Of a DNA stretch of 58,860 bases, positions 1 through 11,656 are shown in pieces. Location: contig NW_020167567.1 in the NCBI RefSeq assembly GCF_001641265.1, positions 1-58,860 on the forward strand, read 5' to 3'. Source of the stretch: Pseudogymnoascus destructans. Lineage: Eukaryota; Ascomycota; Leotiomycetes; Thelebolales; Thelebolaceae. Within the stretch, counting starts at the first letter, position 1; each line of letters opens with the position of its first letter. The notes under the pieces were generated by a model. It did no database searches. It was not told where the DNA came from and saw nothing but the letters and a program-made list of their open reading frames with translations. The translations under genes were made by a program, and so were the position numbers.

Positions 1-3000
1 CAAAAAAAGCATGATGTTCTCGAGTGGCTATCTCCATCGCGGCGCATTGACTTTTCTCAACAACAAGCAGCACTTACAGCTAAAAGGGCCAAAAACACTG
101 GACGATGGCTAATAGAGTCCGAGCCGTTCAGGCTGTGGCTAGATGGAAAACAAGACTCGATAATTCTGAAGGGCGGCGGCGGCATGGGCAAGACAATGCT
201 GGCGAGCACGGCCATCGAGTATCTCACAAGACTCACTGCAATCAGGCCAGAGAGAAGTGCAGTAGCATATGTATTTGGAAACTGGGCTCACGCTGATAAA
301 TTTAACGCCCAAAACTTACTTGCGAGTCTGCTGAAACAGCTTCTTTCAGTGAAGGGTATCAAACTGCCAGAGACGTTAGAGGAGCTGCACTCCTCTAAAA
401 ACTATCCTACTTACTCTCAGCTATGTCGCCTGCTTCAATTGGAAGCTGGAAGATTCTCAAAGACTTTTATTGTTATCGATGCACTCAATGAACTTGACGA
501 AGAGACTCAGGATAAGTTACTGAAGATTCTCAGTGAGTTGCAAACCAGCTTTGCAATAAAGTTGATGGTAACGTCTCGGGATCCGTATCGAATTTTGCAG
601 TATATCGCATCGGCCACGCAGCTTGATACTCGAGCAACTAAAGAAGACCTTAACCTGTGGATGGACGAAAGTCTGAGAGCGTTACCACCTGGCTGTTTTG
701 TTGCCAAGTCGCCGCTTGAAACCCACCAAAAAATTAAGGGCACACTAGCGCAGGCTGCCGACGGCATGTGAGTTTAATGCCACCTCTTGCGGGAAACTAC
801 AGACTGGGCATGGAAGCTTATCAATTCAATCAGGTTCCTTTTGGCAAAACTCAGTATATGTGCTATTTCGAAGGTTTCGAACCGCAAAAAGCTTAATCAG
901 GCTTTAGAGTCTATAGCAAGCGGTGGCTATTCGTTGGATGATGGATACAATGATACAATGAAACGCCTGAAGGCTCAATCCAGCGGAATGCTGACCGATT
1001 CGATCATATTACTATCTTTCGTAACCCATGCTTCTAGGGAACTCACAGTCTCAGAGCTAGAGCACGCACTAGCAATTGAAGTCAACGAGTCATCCTTCGA
1101 CACAGACAATATTTCAGACTTGAGAGAAGCTATTGATTCATGTAGTGGACTTCTTGAGATTGACCCCGAGGATCAAAAGGTCATGCTGGTCCACCGTAAG
1201 TTTATCTCTCTGCAGTTGCCTATGTTATATGCTGACGATTAGAAGACACCGCCAAGGAGTATTTTGATCGTACAAAAGAAACGCATTTCCCTGATGCAAG
1301 CGCAATGATTACCGAGAGATGCCTCGCATATCTTTCTGACAGTAATCTAACGGATTCATGTCAATTCTTATGAAAGCTACAATTTGAGAGTAGCGTCCTT
1401 CCCGTTTTTAGAGTACGCTGCACAAAAATTGGGGATTTCATGCTTCCCAGGAGAAGTTCAGAGGACTCTAAGTGCAAATATTTTAGCCTTTCTACGCAAG
1501 ACATCTAATGTCGCGTGTTCTGCCCAGGCACTGCTTCAGTCTCCGGACCACTGGTGGTATGTTCATGGATCAATTGAGCCACAGATGTCCCAGGATATCT
1601 CAGGACTTCACATCTGTGCATGGTTTGGACTTCTTCTTACAGCAACTCAACTCATCGAAGAGGAAGTAGATGTGAATATTACCGACCATAATCAAAGGGG
1701 TCCCTTGTGGTATGCTGTTTACAAACAGGAAGAAAGAAGCTGTCACATTGTTGCTGAAAAACGGGGCAGAAACTTCAACTGAAGGCCCTCTGTTGCCAGT
1801 TTTTGAAGAAATGTGTCAGGAGCAGTGACCCAGAGATTGTCGAAATTCTGGGCGGCTTCCAGAATTACAGCGCTGATTGCTGCGGCGACATGTTGAAGCT
1901 AGCAGCCCAAAATCCTCACTGTGGTGCCGACATGGCGGAGCTGGTGCTCAATTCATACCCAGCGTTCCAATAGAGGAAATATATGAAGGGTTCATACTAT
2001 CAAGTGCGTCCAACCACTTGTGTGGCAAATCCATTTTAAGCATGCTCATCAACCGTGGGTGGAAGATTCCTGTTGATCTGAACATAATCAGGGTCTTATC
2101 AGAAAATATGTCATCCGGAGCAGATATTCTTAAATGTTTATTATCTCAGGGTGATATCGATCCCGATCCTTCTATTTTTGAGGTTGCGGCTTGTGGGTTG
2201 GCAAGCGATGTTATGGAAGCACTCCTGGATTATCAACCGGAATTTCAATTTAATGTGGATATACTCCCACTCACGGCGCGGGGTAATGAGGAGATGTTCC
2301 TCACGGTCCTCAGGCGCCATCCACATTTCGAAGTTACGCAACAAATGCTGGATAGGCTGGTTCAAAATACTGCTCTAGGATCGGCAGCAATGGGAAGCGC
2401 TTCTCGAACATGCACCGCCAGGGACTCTGAAAATCGACGACGGTATCGTCATGTCCGCTCTTAAAGCTACATACAATGGATCTCATCTTATACCATGGCT
2501 TCTAAGCCACTATGAAAATCCCCAGGAAAAAATCTCGGAGAAGATATTGGTAGCGGCGGTGGGAGGCAACGATGCTATCAAATTCTCAGTATTATCAAGT
2601 CATTCGAACCAACATTCAGGGTGACCTCTAGGATGCTCTTAGTTGCTGTATCAGGTCTCGGGACATATACTACATCAAGAAGCGAGGTGCTTCAGTGGCT
2701 ATTGCAGCATGATCCAACTTGCAGGATTGACGAAGTTTCCATGGTTGAGTTCCTCAAGCCCGGTAACAGCATTTCATTTGACATGCTACTATCTTATCAG
2801 CCGCAACGGCTCACATGTCCCCTGGTTTTTGCCTGTGCCAGGTCCGTAGAGGCCTTGGAATTGCTCATACGCCAAGGAGAGGATATTTCCGATCCAGATA
2901 TTATCGACGCCATGACAGAAGCTGTTCTGAGGACGGGTCGTGATGAGGACTGGATTTCCAAAATGCTAGGCCATATTCAAAAGCAACGCCTGCGCATTAC

Positions 3001-4180
3001 ATCCGCTTCATTAAAAGCTGCGGCTGCGAATAAGAACACGTCTGGTGCTATAAAGTGGGTCTTAGACTACGATTCCACTTTAGAAATACCTTCTGAACTC
3101 TTCGAAGAGGTAGCATGGACGCCTGCTAGTGCTCCAAAGTTGGAACTCTTAGAAAAGAGGAATAGAGGAGTTGAAATGACGGAACGATTGTTTATAGCAT
3201 CAGCAAAGTCTAAGGATGTAAGAACTCTTCGATGGGCGCTAGACCGATCTGATGTTGTGCATATTACACCTCGAGCCCTGGAATATGCAGCAGGCGTGTA
3301 TTCCTACAAAACGGACAATGTTACCCGTATGAAATTGATCACAACCAAGAACCCATCAATTACTATTACAGAGGAAACATTGAGGCGGACATGCCAGATT
3401 GCATCGAGGGATATTAAGCCCCTAGAATGGTTATTGGCCGAGTATCCTCAGCTGTCTCTCACAGAAATTCCAATGGCTGCTCTCCTTCGGGGCGGACAAT
3501 CTTCAGCAGTTGTGAAGACCATCAAGGAGCACCTCCCGAAACTAAAACATTACGCAGACCCTGTTGACTGCAGCTGCTAAAAATGAGTTTACGGAAAAAG
3601 GCCTTGGAGTTGATATTAACTTTCGACATCGGGGGATTACTCTCGGAATCGATTCTTACAACTATAGCAGGATCCAAGCATGCGGCATCAAAATTTAAAG
3701 TTCTCCTCAGGCTGCATTCAGCCTCTGTGAGCGTATCAGATATTGTACTTCGAGCTGCGTCTGAGACTCCCCCATGGATCAGGTGCACTGCAATGGCTGG
3801 TCTGGTTCTCAGAACCCAGAAAGCCGAACCATACGCCTGTTTTGCCGTATGACGCAATGGTATGGTATCTTAATCGAGATCCATCACCTACCATTACGCA
3901 GAAGATGCTTGTGGCAGTGGCACACCAACCGTGGGGTGGAGATGTGCTAGCCCTGCTTCTCAAGCGCAACCCCATATTTATCATTTCCAAGGAGTTGATG
4001 GAAGCAGTTTGCTACAACTGGGAGTTTGGAGAACACCAATGCAGGCTCCTACTCAGCCACCATAAGCACACCAGGGTCTCGGAGGATATCCGCTCTGCGG
4101 TCTTGAAATGGGCGAGCGGTACGACGTCCAGTATATATAAACTTATCAGGGAGCATAACGACGACATTGATTTTCGGTAA
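1..4180 (+). CDS. NACHT-ankyrin (NLR-like) protein, 5' partial, apparent frameshifts
   Basis: The reading frame is open at the left edge, so the N-terminus is missing. Before the NTPase is the WL...DF..Q block that precedes NACHT domains in many fungal NLR-like proteins. The P-loop GGGGMGKT lies near 174-197 and a Walker B-like FIVIDALNELD near 465-497. Introns: 768-833 (GTGAGT..CAG) restores the conserved GMFLLAKL stretch, and 1196-1242 (GTAAGT, branch CTGAC) restores the VHQ..KEYF stretch. From about 1600 to 4180 come ankyrin-like units and a run of degenerate repeats of the type 'IT.E.L.AA...' plus LL. Roughly nine single-base frame changes are needed for one continuous protein (near 1365, 1734, 1802, 1967, 2378, 2581, 3545, 3600, 3771), all explicable as homopolymer +/-1. 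Proteins of this class act in non-self recognition and cell-death signalling; the N-terminal effector type cannot be seen. It could be a pseudogene. Confidence 0.75.
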
Positions 4181-4525
4181 CCCCTGAAATACTGCCCGTG
4201 GATATCTGACACGCATCTCTCAACGATATTTTGGATACAATGGACTACGAACTGCTCATTTCACAGAGGGTGCCAGCGACCTGAGTCTCCATCGTCTCTA
4301 TCCCAGCCAATTCACGAAACGAAACAAACCCCTACGATCTGCTAATGATATATGATACGACATGATATGACAAATATTTACTGCTATTTATTCTCGATTT
4401 GTTCTCGATTTTTCACCGCGATTACCATCACTCCCTGCAACTATTTTGAGTTGGCCGTCACACTGTTTGGTGTGCTTGTAGCTAGTTTAGATGTATTTTT
4501 TGTAGTTTTATTGATAACGTAACGT
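4181..4525. other. AT-rich intergenic spacer
   Basis: There is no coding potential here. The stretch lies between the NACHT-ankyrin stop codon and the tandem terminal-repeat motif of the pogo-like element, and probably holds the 3' UTR of the former. Confidence 0.5.
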
Positions 4526-4558
4526 ATGGGGTAGTCGGACATATGGGGTAGTCGGACA
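4526..4558. repeat. Tandem copy of a pogo-like terminal motif
   Basis: The 17-nt unit TATGGGGTAGTCGGACA occurs twice in direct succession just beyond the 3' end of the pogo-like transposase remnant. Its position and the GGGGTAGTCGGACA core suit the terminal inverted repeat of a pogo/Tc1-type element. The matching opposite terminus is not seen in the window. Confidence 0.55.
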
Positions 4559-4564
4559 AAAAGT

Positions 4565-5865
4565 TTATTCTACTCTAGTTGACCGAGTCCTACGTGCCAC
4601 ACACTCCTCCAATTCCAATTCTGGGTCGCTTGAATCGTTCTCTACCTCTTCCTCTTCAACTTCCTCGTCTACTTCTTCAATTGGCCGTTTGCGTGGCCTT
4701 CCACGTGGTCTTTTCTCGGTTGACTTCAACTCTGCCTCCCGGACAATTTTCAACACTTCCTCGGTACTGAATACAAATTCGCCTTGCAACTTAATTCTCT
4801 TGCCCGTAGTTCTTTTCTTTCGTGTCTCAAGTATCTCTTTGTACTCTTTCACCTCCTTCCGAAGGATGCTGAGTTCAGCATTCTGACTTTCAACCAGCCT
4901 AGTCATTCTCTTGGCATAGCGTCGAGTTGGTGAAGCAGGAGAGTCACAAGTTGCCATACTTGAATTAAATACTAAATTTGCATGCCTTAGTTCAGTTCCA
5001 TCTGGAGGAGAACTTCGGAGTATTGAGAGATCCAGAGTAGTGATATTGGTTGAGTTTTGAGGAGTGCGAGGTGGTTCGGTTGGTGGAAGTGGAAGGTTAG
5101 CCAGAACTCTTTCTGGGAGAAAGGGTATTAAACCTGCTGCCCTCCACCCACTTCTAATATTTTGAGGTATAAGACCCTTCTATAGAATACACCGGAAGAT
5201 TTCAACCCAGTGGGAGCGCTGGATTCGCTTTATTCCTGCTCGAGTATACCGATCTACTTCCTGAGCATGAAATCACTTAAGAGGTCCATACACCCCAATA
5301 TCAAGTGGTTGGAGTAGATGAGAGCAATGAGGCGGGTAGAATAAGAAGGTCGATGTCATTCTCAATGCACAGTGCAATCATATCGCCAGTAATGTGACTA
5401 GAATGGCCATCCATAATCAACATTCGCAGGTGATTTCCAGACTTTTTGCATGACTCAGGCTCAAATACATTCCGCAACCACTCAAATCTATGACTGTTTG
5501 AAGTCCAGCCACTATTACTTGTTGAGAAGTGCCACCGTCTGCATCAATGCATTCAAGTACAGTTATCCACTCCTGCTTCCCAGCTGTGACCTTCCAATTG
5601 GATTTCAAGGTAGAATCAACAATTATTCGCGTGGATTGAGTCTCTCCAACTGCAAAACCTGTCTCATCCATATTATAGATGTTGCATGGCTTGTACTTTC
5701 GCTCTTCAATTCGTGCTTTAAACGCGTCAAACCAAGCTGAAATCTTTATAGGAGTGGCTTTCTTTATGTCGTGCAGACTCTAGTTGTCTTGAGTAGACCC
5801 CTTTAAAGTTTGGATGCCGTTTTAAGAATCTATAGATCCATTCATGGCCTATGGGGGTAGGATTG
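4565..5865 (-). pseudogene. Pogo-like (DDE_1/CENP-B) transposase, broken and truncated
   Basis: Read on the minus strand from 5865, the pieces follow the order of fungal pogo transposases: WIYRFLKRHPN near 5830, then NMDETGFAVGETQS near 5665 (first catalytic Asp region), KQEWITVLECIDADGG, MDGHSSHITGDM near 5400, a displaced LLPASL..QPLD-like block, SGWRAAGLIPF near 5140, and a basic, coiled C-terminal tail ending at 4565. It is broken by frame changes (for example near 5755 and 5450) and by in-frame stops. Two stops (a TGA after the PLK block near 5272 and a TAG near 5180) could come from C-to-T changes in CGA and CAG codons. The N-terminal helix-turn-helix part is absent because the Gypsy LTR starts at 5866. 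It encodes no functional transposase. Confidence 0.85.
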
Positions 5866-6801
5866 TGTCATACTGACATTCGTTGCACTCAGTTTGCTAT
5901 CAAACTCAAGAGCAAACTTAGAAATCTCCTCCTCAAACCTACAAGTCACCATACATATCTTGGCTTATCACACCAACAACAGAAGCAATACTACTCAACG
6001 ATTGCTGCAAACTCTTCTACTACATCTGTTTATGCTACATACATCACGGCATATCATTTGGACACTCATTGAACAAGTTATTAAGAAAATCTCCTCCTTA
6101 AGGGGGTGGGCCAATACTACCACATGGCATATCTCTACCAACTAGAGGCCTAGGAACATGAACGATAGCTCTAGAAGCTTCTACAACCCTCTATGATTCA
6201 TTACACGTCATCGCTCCTTAGTTACCCACAAGATTGGTTAAGTTATGACATAATTTGTCTATAGGTACTCTGACCTTGGACCTCCTTTTCACTTCCTATA
6301 GGCTAGGAACCCAAGAGATGGTTCTATGGGATTCTCTTACGTTCACTACATGATTAGCAAGCTAGTTGTGGGTCGCACTTGATTTCTAATACATTTACCA
6401 AGCCTGGTTAGTCATGGAAAGTCATGGAAAATAAGAGAACTACACTCCTTTGGCATAAATAGGATTGCCCTTTCCTTAAGAAAGGGCAAGCAGGCAATAC
6501 AGTAAATCGACTAGCACATACTTCCACGTCTTTTCCAAGCTTCCAAGCATTGATCTTGTTATTCTCTGTTTTTGAAAAGTCAGTGAGGTGCTAACCTCTG
6601 ACTTACCCCTGAGTTCTCAGACTCAACATTTGTTGCAACTTGTCTAAACCACTTCACCACATCATACACCTGATTGCTGCGTTGTGGAATAGTCTAAGCT
6701 ACAACCCTTTGGCTCTGTTTCCTAAGACAGTGTGTTGTCTTAGTAAATTCATCCCTTCCTTGGGTGGCTAGATTCTCATATCTGGTGCACCCACCATTAC
6801 A
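5866..6801 (+). repeat. Left LTR of Gypsy element (936 bp)
   Basis: It begins TGTCATACTGACATTCG and ends CACCCACCATTACA, with TG..CA termini, and matches 16460-17397 almost base for base. It holds a TATA-like ATAAATA at 6455-6461 and a 10-bp-stem hairpin at 6465-6489. Related LTR copies lie at 57061-57900 (inverted) and 57901-58780. Confidence 0.92.
6455..6497 (+). promoter_or_regulatory. LTR promoter core, hairpin and self-primer candidate
   Basis: ATAAATA at 6455-6461 is followed by an exact inverted repeat (TTGCCCTTTC, 5-nt loop, GAAAGGGCAA; 6465-6489) and then by AAGCAGGCAA at 6488-6497, about 30 nt from the TATA-like box. That decamer is exactly complementary to the sequence just inside the LTR at 6804-6813. 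In Tf1/sushi elements the first bases of the mRNA fold back to prime reverse transcription; the placement here fits that model. The transcript start is inferred, not observed. Confidence 0.55.
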
Positions 6802-6803
6802 CC

Positions 6804-6813
6804 TTGCCTGCTT
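6804..6813 (+). other. Candidate primer-binding site (self-priming type)
   Basis: TTGCCTGCTT starts 2 nt after the LTR end. It is the reverse complement of AAGCAGGCAA at 6488-6497 in the LTR. It does not begin with the TGG expected for a PBS pairing with a tRNA 3' CCA end. Confidence 0.55.
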
Positions 6814-6853
6814 CAAGCTTCAACTATTTCTATAGCAGCACTTCGATACTACA

Positions 6854-9800
6854 ATGGAGGACGACCAAGCTCCTACAACTACTGCTGAACAGCAGATGCA
6901 ACAACTGTTTGCCTTTATACAAACTATAGCAAACAAACTTGAGAATTTGGAAAACACCTTTCAAGCCAACACTTCAGCAACACAATCTTCAACTCAGACA
7001 CATCATACAGAGCTTCCCACAGCTCCTCTGGCTATTTCGAGTACCCCAGGTGCACTTCCTAAAGTGCAAACACCAGATTTATACCATGGAGACAGGAGGA
7101 AGTTGAAGGGATTCCTTATGCAACTGGACATCTACTTCACCCTCAGGCCTCATCAGTTCACCTCAGACATTCAGAAGATCTATTTCGCTGCCAGCTACCT
7201 CCGTGGATCTGCATTCAACTTCTTTGAGCCATATCTTAGAAGACTTAGTGGCAACAACCAAAATACCACTACACCTTTGATTACCTCTTATGACCAGTTT
7301 CAAGAGGAACTTACCAGGACCTTTGGAGACATCAACGAAACTGCTACAGCAGAAAGAGAGCTACAGAAGCTATGTCAAAAGACCTCTGCTGCTCAGTATA
7401 CAACAGAATTTAGGAGAATCACTTCTCACTTGACTTGGAATGAAGAAGCCTTAGTCTTCACTTACTACCAAGGGCTCAAGAGCTCTATTAAGGATGAACT
7501 CAGCAAAGAAGAACGCCCTACAACACTTCAAACGCTTATAGAGAAAGCTGTCAGACTTGATGATAGGCTTTTTGAAAGAAGAAAGGAGAAGAACCAAGAC
7601 TGGCATCCAACAAGAAATTTCAACAATTACACCTCTACACCAACTGCTAAGGACTCAGCACCTGAACCTATGGACTTAGACGCCTCTATAAAGAGATCTA
7701 CAGCAAATCCAGCACCTCAGCCTACAGGATACCCTCAAAAACTGAAAAGGGGTAAACTTACCCCTCAAGAAAGAAAACACAGAATGGACAACAACCTTTG
7801 TTTATACTGTGGCAAAGGGGGACACAGAATTCAGGAGTGCTATTCAGCACGGGGGAGTGCTGATTCAAAACATATAGCAGCCTCAGACACAGTCACAACT
7901 GCTATTCCTGAAAAACTTGAAAAATCCCTAGCAGGCACAACTTCAACTGAGACTATAACTTCTCCCCTAGACAACAAAGATGTGTCGATGGTGCTTTCTC
8001 AGAGTCTCACACACCTGTTAATCCCTATTCAACTCCATTTCAAACAACAGGTGTTGTCTACAAGGGCTATGATAGACTCAGGGGCAACAGGCAACTTTAT
8101 ATCTCAAGACCTCATCTTGACACACCAGTTACCTACAATTCCCAAACGCACTCCAGAGTTGCTCCGAGTCATTGATGGAACTCCTATCAGTTCAGGTTCC
8201 ATTACCTGCAACACCCCAGTACTCAAACTTGAGATTCCCCTAGGAAAATCAACATTTTCAGACACCATCTCTTTAGATGTTATACCAATGAAGTACCCAG
8301 TCATCCTAGGTCTTCCATGGCTTCAAAGGCATGATCCAACTATCAATTGGAAGCATTTATCGCTTGGGTTTAGCTCAAATCCTGAGCTCAATACTGGAAA
8401 AACCCTTCAAGCCTCAGTTACCCCTATTCAGGTCCAAGACTCAAACTTGTCCCAGATCAAGGATTTTGACCAAACTATGGACGATATATCATCTCTGATA
8501 TGGGTTAAACCTTTCCAACCTGTCCTGGAGATAGCAGCTACTTCAGATTTGGAGAAATCATCTCAGGAGGTCATTTTGCCTTTAGCATACCAAGACTACC
8601 AACATCTTTTTGACAAGGCAAAGGCATCAATTCTGCCAAAGCACCAGCCTTATGACCATGAGATACCACTCGCAGAAGGCTCAATGCCTCCCTACGGCCC
8701 TATCTACTCTCTATCTGAATTAGAGCTGAAAACTCTCAGAGAATACCTAGATGAGAACCTTAGTTCTGGCTTTATCAGAACTTCTTCCTCACCAGCAGGA
8801 GCTCCCATTCTCTTTGTCAAGAAGAAAGATGGCTCCTTGCGTCTCTGTGTTGATTATAGGGGCCTTAATGCAGTCACTGTTAAAAACAGATATGCTTTAC
8901 CCCTTATCCCTGAGCTCATAGATAGGCTCTCTTCAGCAAGGATCTTTACCAAGTTAGATCTCAGGGGAGCTTATAACCTGATACGCATCAAGGAAGGTGA
9001 TGAGTGGAAGACAGCATTCAGAACACGCTATGGTCATTTTGAATACCAGGTAATGCCTTTTGGGCTTGCCAATGCACCTGCTTCTTTCCAAGCTCTCATG
9101 AATGATATTCTAAGACCTTACTTGGATATCTTTGTTGTTGTCTACTTAGACGACATTCTTATATACTCTTTAGACACTCAAGAGCATGTTCTACATGTTA
9201 GACAAGTCTTAGAGAAGCTATCTCAAGCACAACTCTTTTGCAAACTTGAGAAATGTCTTTTCCATATGTCTCAAGTTGATTTCTTAGGACATAGAATTTC
9301 AACAGAAGGCATTCAGATGGACCCTGAAAAGACAAAAGCAGTACAAACGTGGCCTATTCCTTCCAGCATTAAAGAGGTTCAGTCTTTCCTTGGGTTTGCC
9401 AACTATTACAGGAGGTTTATACCAAGATATACATCCTTGGCTTTACCCCTTACTCAATTACTTCACAAGGACACTTTGTATCACTGGGATAAGACACAGC
9501 AAGATGCTTTCGATGCTCTTAAAGGAGAATTTAAAGAAGGGAAAATGTTACTACACTTTAACCCCTTGAAACCTGCCACTCTTGAGACAGATGCCTCAGA
9601 TTTTGCCATTTCTGGAATCTTATACCAAGCTCCAAAAGACAAACAAGAAGAGCTACAGCCTGTGGCATTTTACTCAAGAAAAGCTATCAGCAGCTGAACA
9701 AAACTATCCCATTACAGACAAGGAACTGCTTGCCATAGTATGTTCTCTAAAGCATTGGAGATGCTACCTTGAAGGGGCAAACTATCCTATCACTATTTAC

Positions 9801-11609
9801 AGTGACCATTCAAATCTCTTGACCTTTACAACCACTAAACAGCTCAATCGACGACAAGCAAGGTGGTCTGAACAACTAGGAGGTTTTGACTTTGTTATAA
9901 AACATGTCTCAGGGGCCAAGAATCAAAGAGCAGATCTCCTCTCAAGAAGACATGACTACCAAGATTCTGCTAAAACTAGCAATACAAAGGCTCTGCTAGA
10001 CTCAGCAAAGCTTATAGCAGCATCTTTAAGCAACCTTAGTACTACAGAGGACTTAGGGGTAAACTTATCCCCTCAAGACCAAGTTGCCCCCATTACCTCT
10101 TCTCAGGAACCAGAGACCTTTAAAGACTATACACCCTCAGCAACACTTCTTAAAGCATTCAAAGATGCTTACAACCATGATCCCTTTGCGAAAAGAACTT
10201 TGGAATACCTCCAGAAGAAAGGTTCCTCTCTTGAGAAAGTTGGACTACAGAATTTCTCAAAAAAATCAGCATGGACTTCTCTTATTCAAGAACTATATCT
10301 ATGTCCCAAGGGATAAACGATTACAGCTACACCTCCTACAGCAGTTCCATGATGCTCCAGCTGCAGGGCACTTTGGCTTTGCAAAAACTTATGAACTTCT
10401 AACAAGAAAGTTCTACTGGCCTAGTCTAAGGACTACTCTTCAAGACTATATATCTTCTTGCACTACTTGCAACTTGAACAAGCCTACACGGCAAAAGCCC
10501 TATGGCCTCTTGCAGCCTCTACCTATACCAGAACGCCCATGGGACTCCATATCCATTGACTTTATAGTCAAGTTGCCTCCTTCTATCCCAAAAGGGGGTG
10601 CTACCCCTTATGACTCTATCCTTGTGGTGGTAGAAAGGCTCACAAAAATGGCACACTTTGAGCCTTGCAATGAGACTATCACAGCTTCTGAACTTGTGTG
10701 GCTATTCCTCAAGGTGGTCTTTAAATATCATGGAATTCCTGGACACTGGATCTCAGATAGGGGAGCAGTTTTCACTTCAAACTTTTTTAAGGAGTTCTCT
10801 AAACTCTTAAACATGGAACAACGCTTCTCTACAGCTTATCACCCTCAAACAGATGGCCAGACAGAGAGAGTCAACTCTGTACTTGAACAATATCTAAGAA
10901 TTTATACAAACTATGCTCAAGACAACTGGGCAGATCTTCTCCATCTTGCAGAATTTGCTTACAACAACACAGTCTCTAACACCACAAAAGAGGACACCTT
11001 TCTATGCAAACTATGGTTATCACCCTAGGTTTGAAGTGGCAGAACTGAATTGTCCTGAAAATTTCAAAAACCCTTCTGCTACTTGAAAGAATCATCTACC
11101 TTAAGGGCCTCCAGGACTATCTCAAGTTCAAATACAGCGTGCACAAGACGAGCAGGCTCAGGCCTTTAACAGGGGGGTGGTTGCACCACAATTCAAAGTT
11201 GGTGATCAAGTCTTTTTGTCTAGAAGACATATCACAACTACTAGACCTTCAGACAAACTTGATACTAAAAGACTTGGACCTTTTAAGATCACAAGGACTA
11301 TTGGCAAGAATGCTTTCGAGCTTGCATTACCACCTACTTGGACTATCCATAATGTCTTCCATGCATCTCTCTTGTCTAAGGCACAAGAAAGTTCCTTAAG
11401 ACCACTTCAGTCTCCTCCACCTCCTGTTCTGATCTTGGATCAACCAGAATATGAAGTAGAGTCTATCCTTGACAAAAAGACACTTAGAGGTCAGGACTAC
11501 TTCCTCGTTAAGTGGAAAGGCTATCCTACAAGTGACAACACTTGGGAGCCTAAGAGAAATCTAAAAAATGCATCTAAGCTCATTCTAGAATTTCTTTCTA
11601 AGAAAGCCA
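6854..11609 (+). CDS. Gypsy Gag-Pol polyprotein, copy 1 (frame changes, 3' end cut at N)
   Basis: A single Gag-Pol frame opens at ATG 6854. In order: Gag; a CCHC knuckle CLYCGKGGHRIQEC near 7798-7839; aspartic protease core MIDSGATGNFI near 8070; reverse transcriptase with VYLDDILIYS near 9141-9170; RNase H start ETDASDF near 9586; integrase HHCC zinc region near 10350-10470; integrase core with SIDFIVKLPP, ISDRGAVFTS and QTDGQTERVN near 10550-10870; and a C-terminal chromodomain (YEVESIL..FLVKWKGYP..TWEP) near 11450-11560. There is no frameshift or stop between Gag and Pol, as in Tf1/sushi elements. Breaks at 9679-9682, 10259-10265, 10992, 11083 and 11126 are each absent from copy 2 at the same place, and most are one-base homopolymer differences. 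The last ~15 codons are lost at the N. Confidence 0.93.
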
Positions 11610-11610
11610 N
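11610..11610. other. Single undetermined base marking an assembly join
   Basis: The only N in the window lies where the end of pol copy 1 (..AAAGCC) meets the leader of copy 2 (CTGCTTCAAG..). In the intact order, pol would continue ~14 codons to a polypurine tract and LTR. The leader would be preceded by LTR plus TTGC. The missing stretch therefore includes at least an LTR. Confidence 0.9.
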
Positions 11611-11656
11611 CTGCTTCAAGCTTCAACTATTTCTATAGCAGCACTTCGATACTACA

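Noticed and set aside
6804..6830. Classical tRNA primer-binding site
   Set aside because: No TGG-starting stretch complementary to a tRNA 3' end follows the LTR; the exact match is to the LTR itself.
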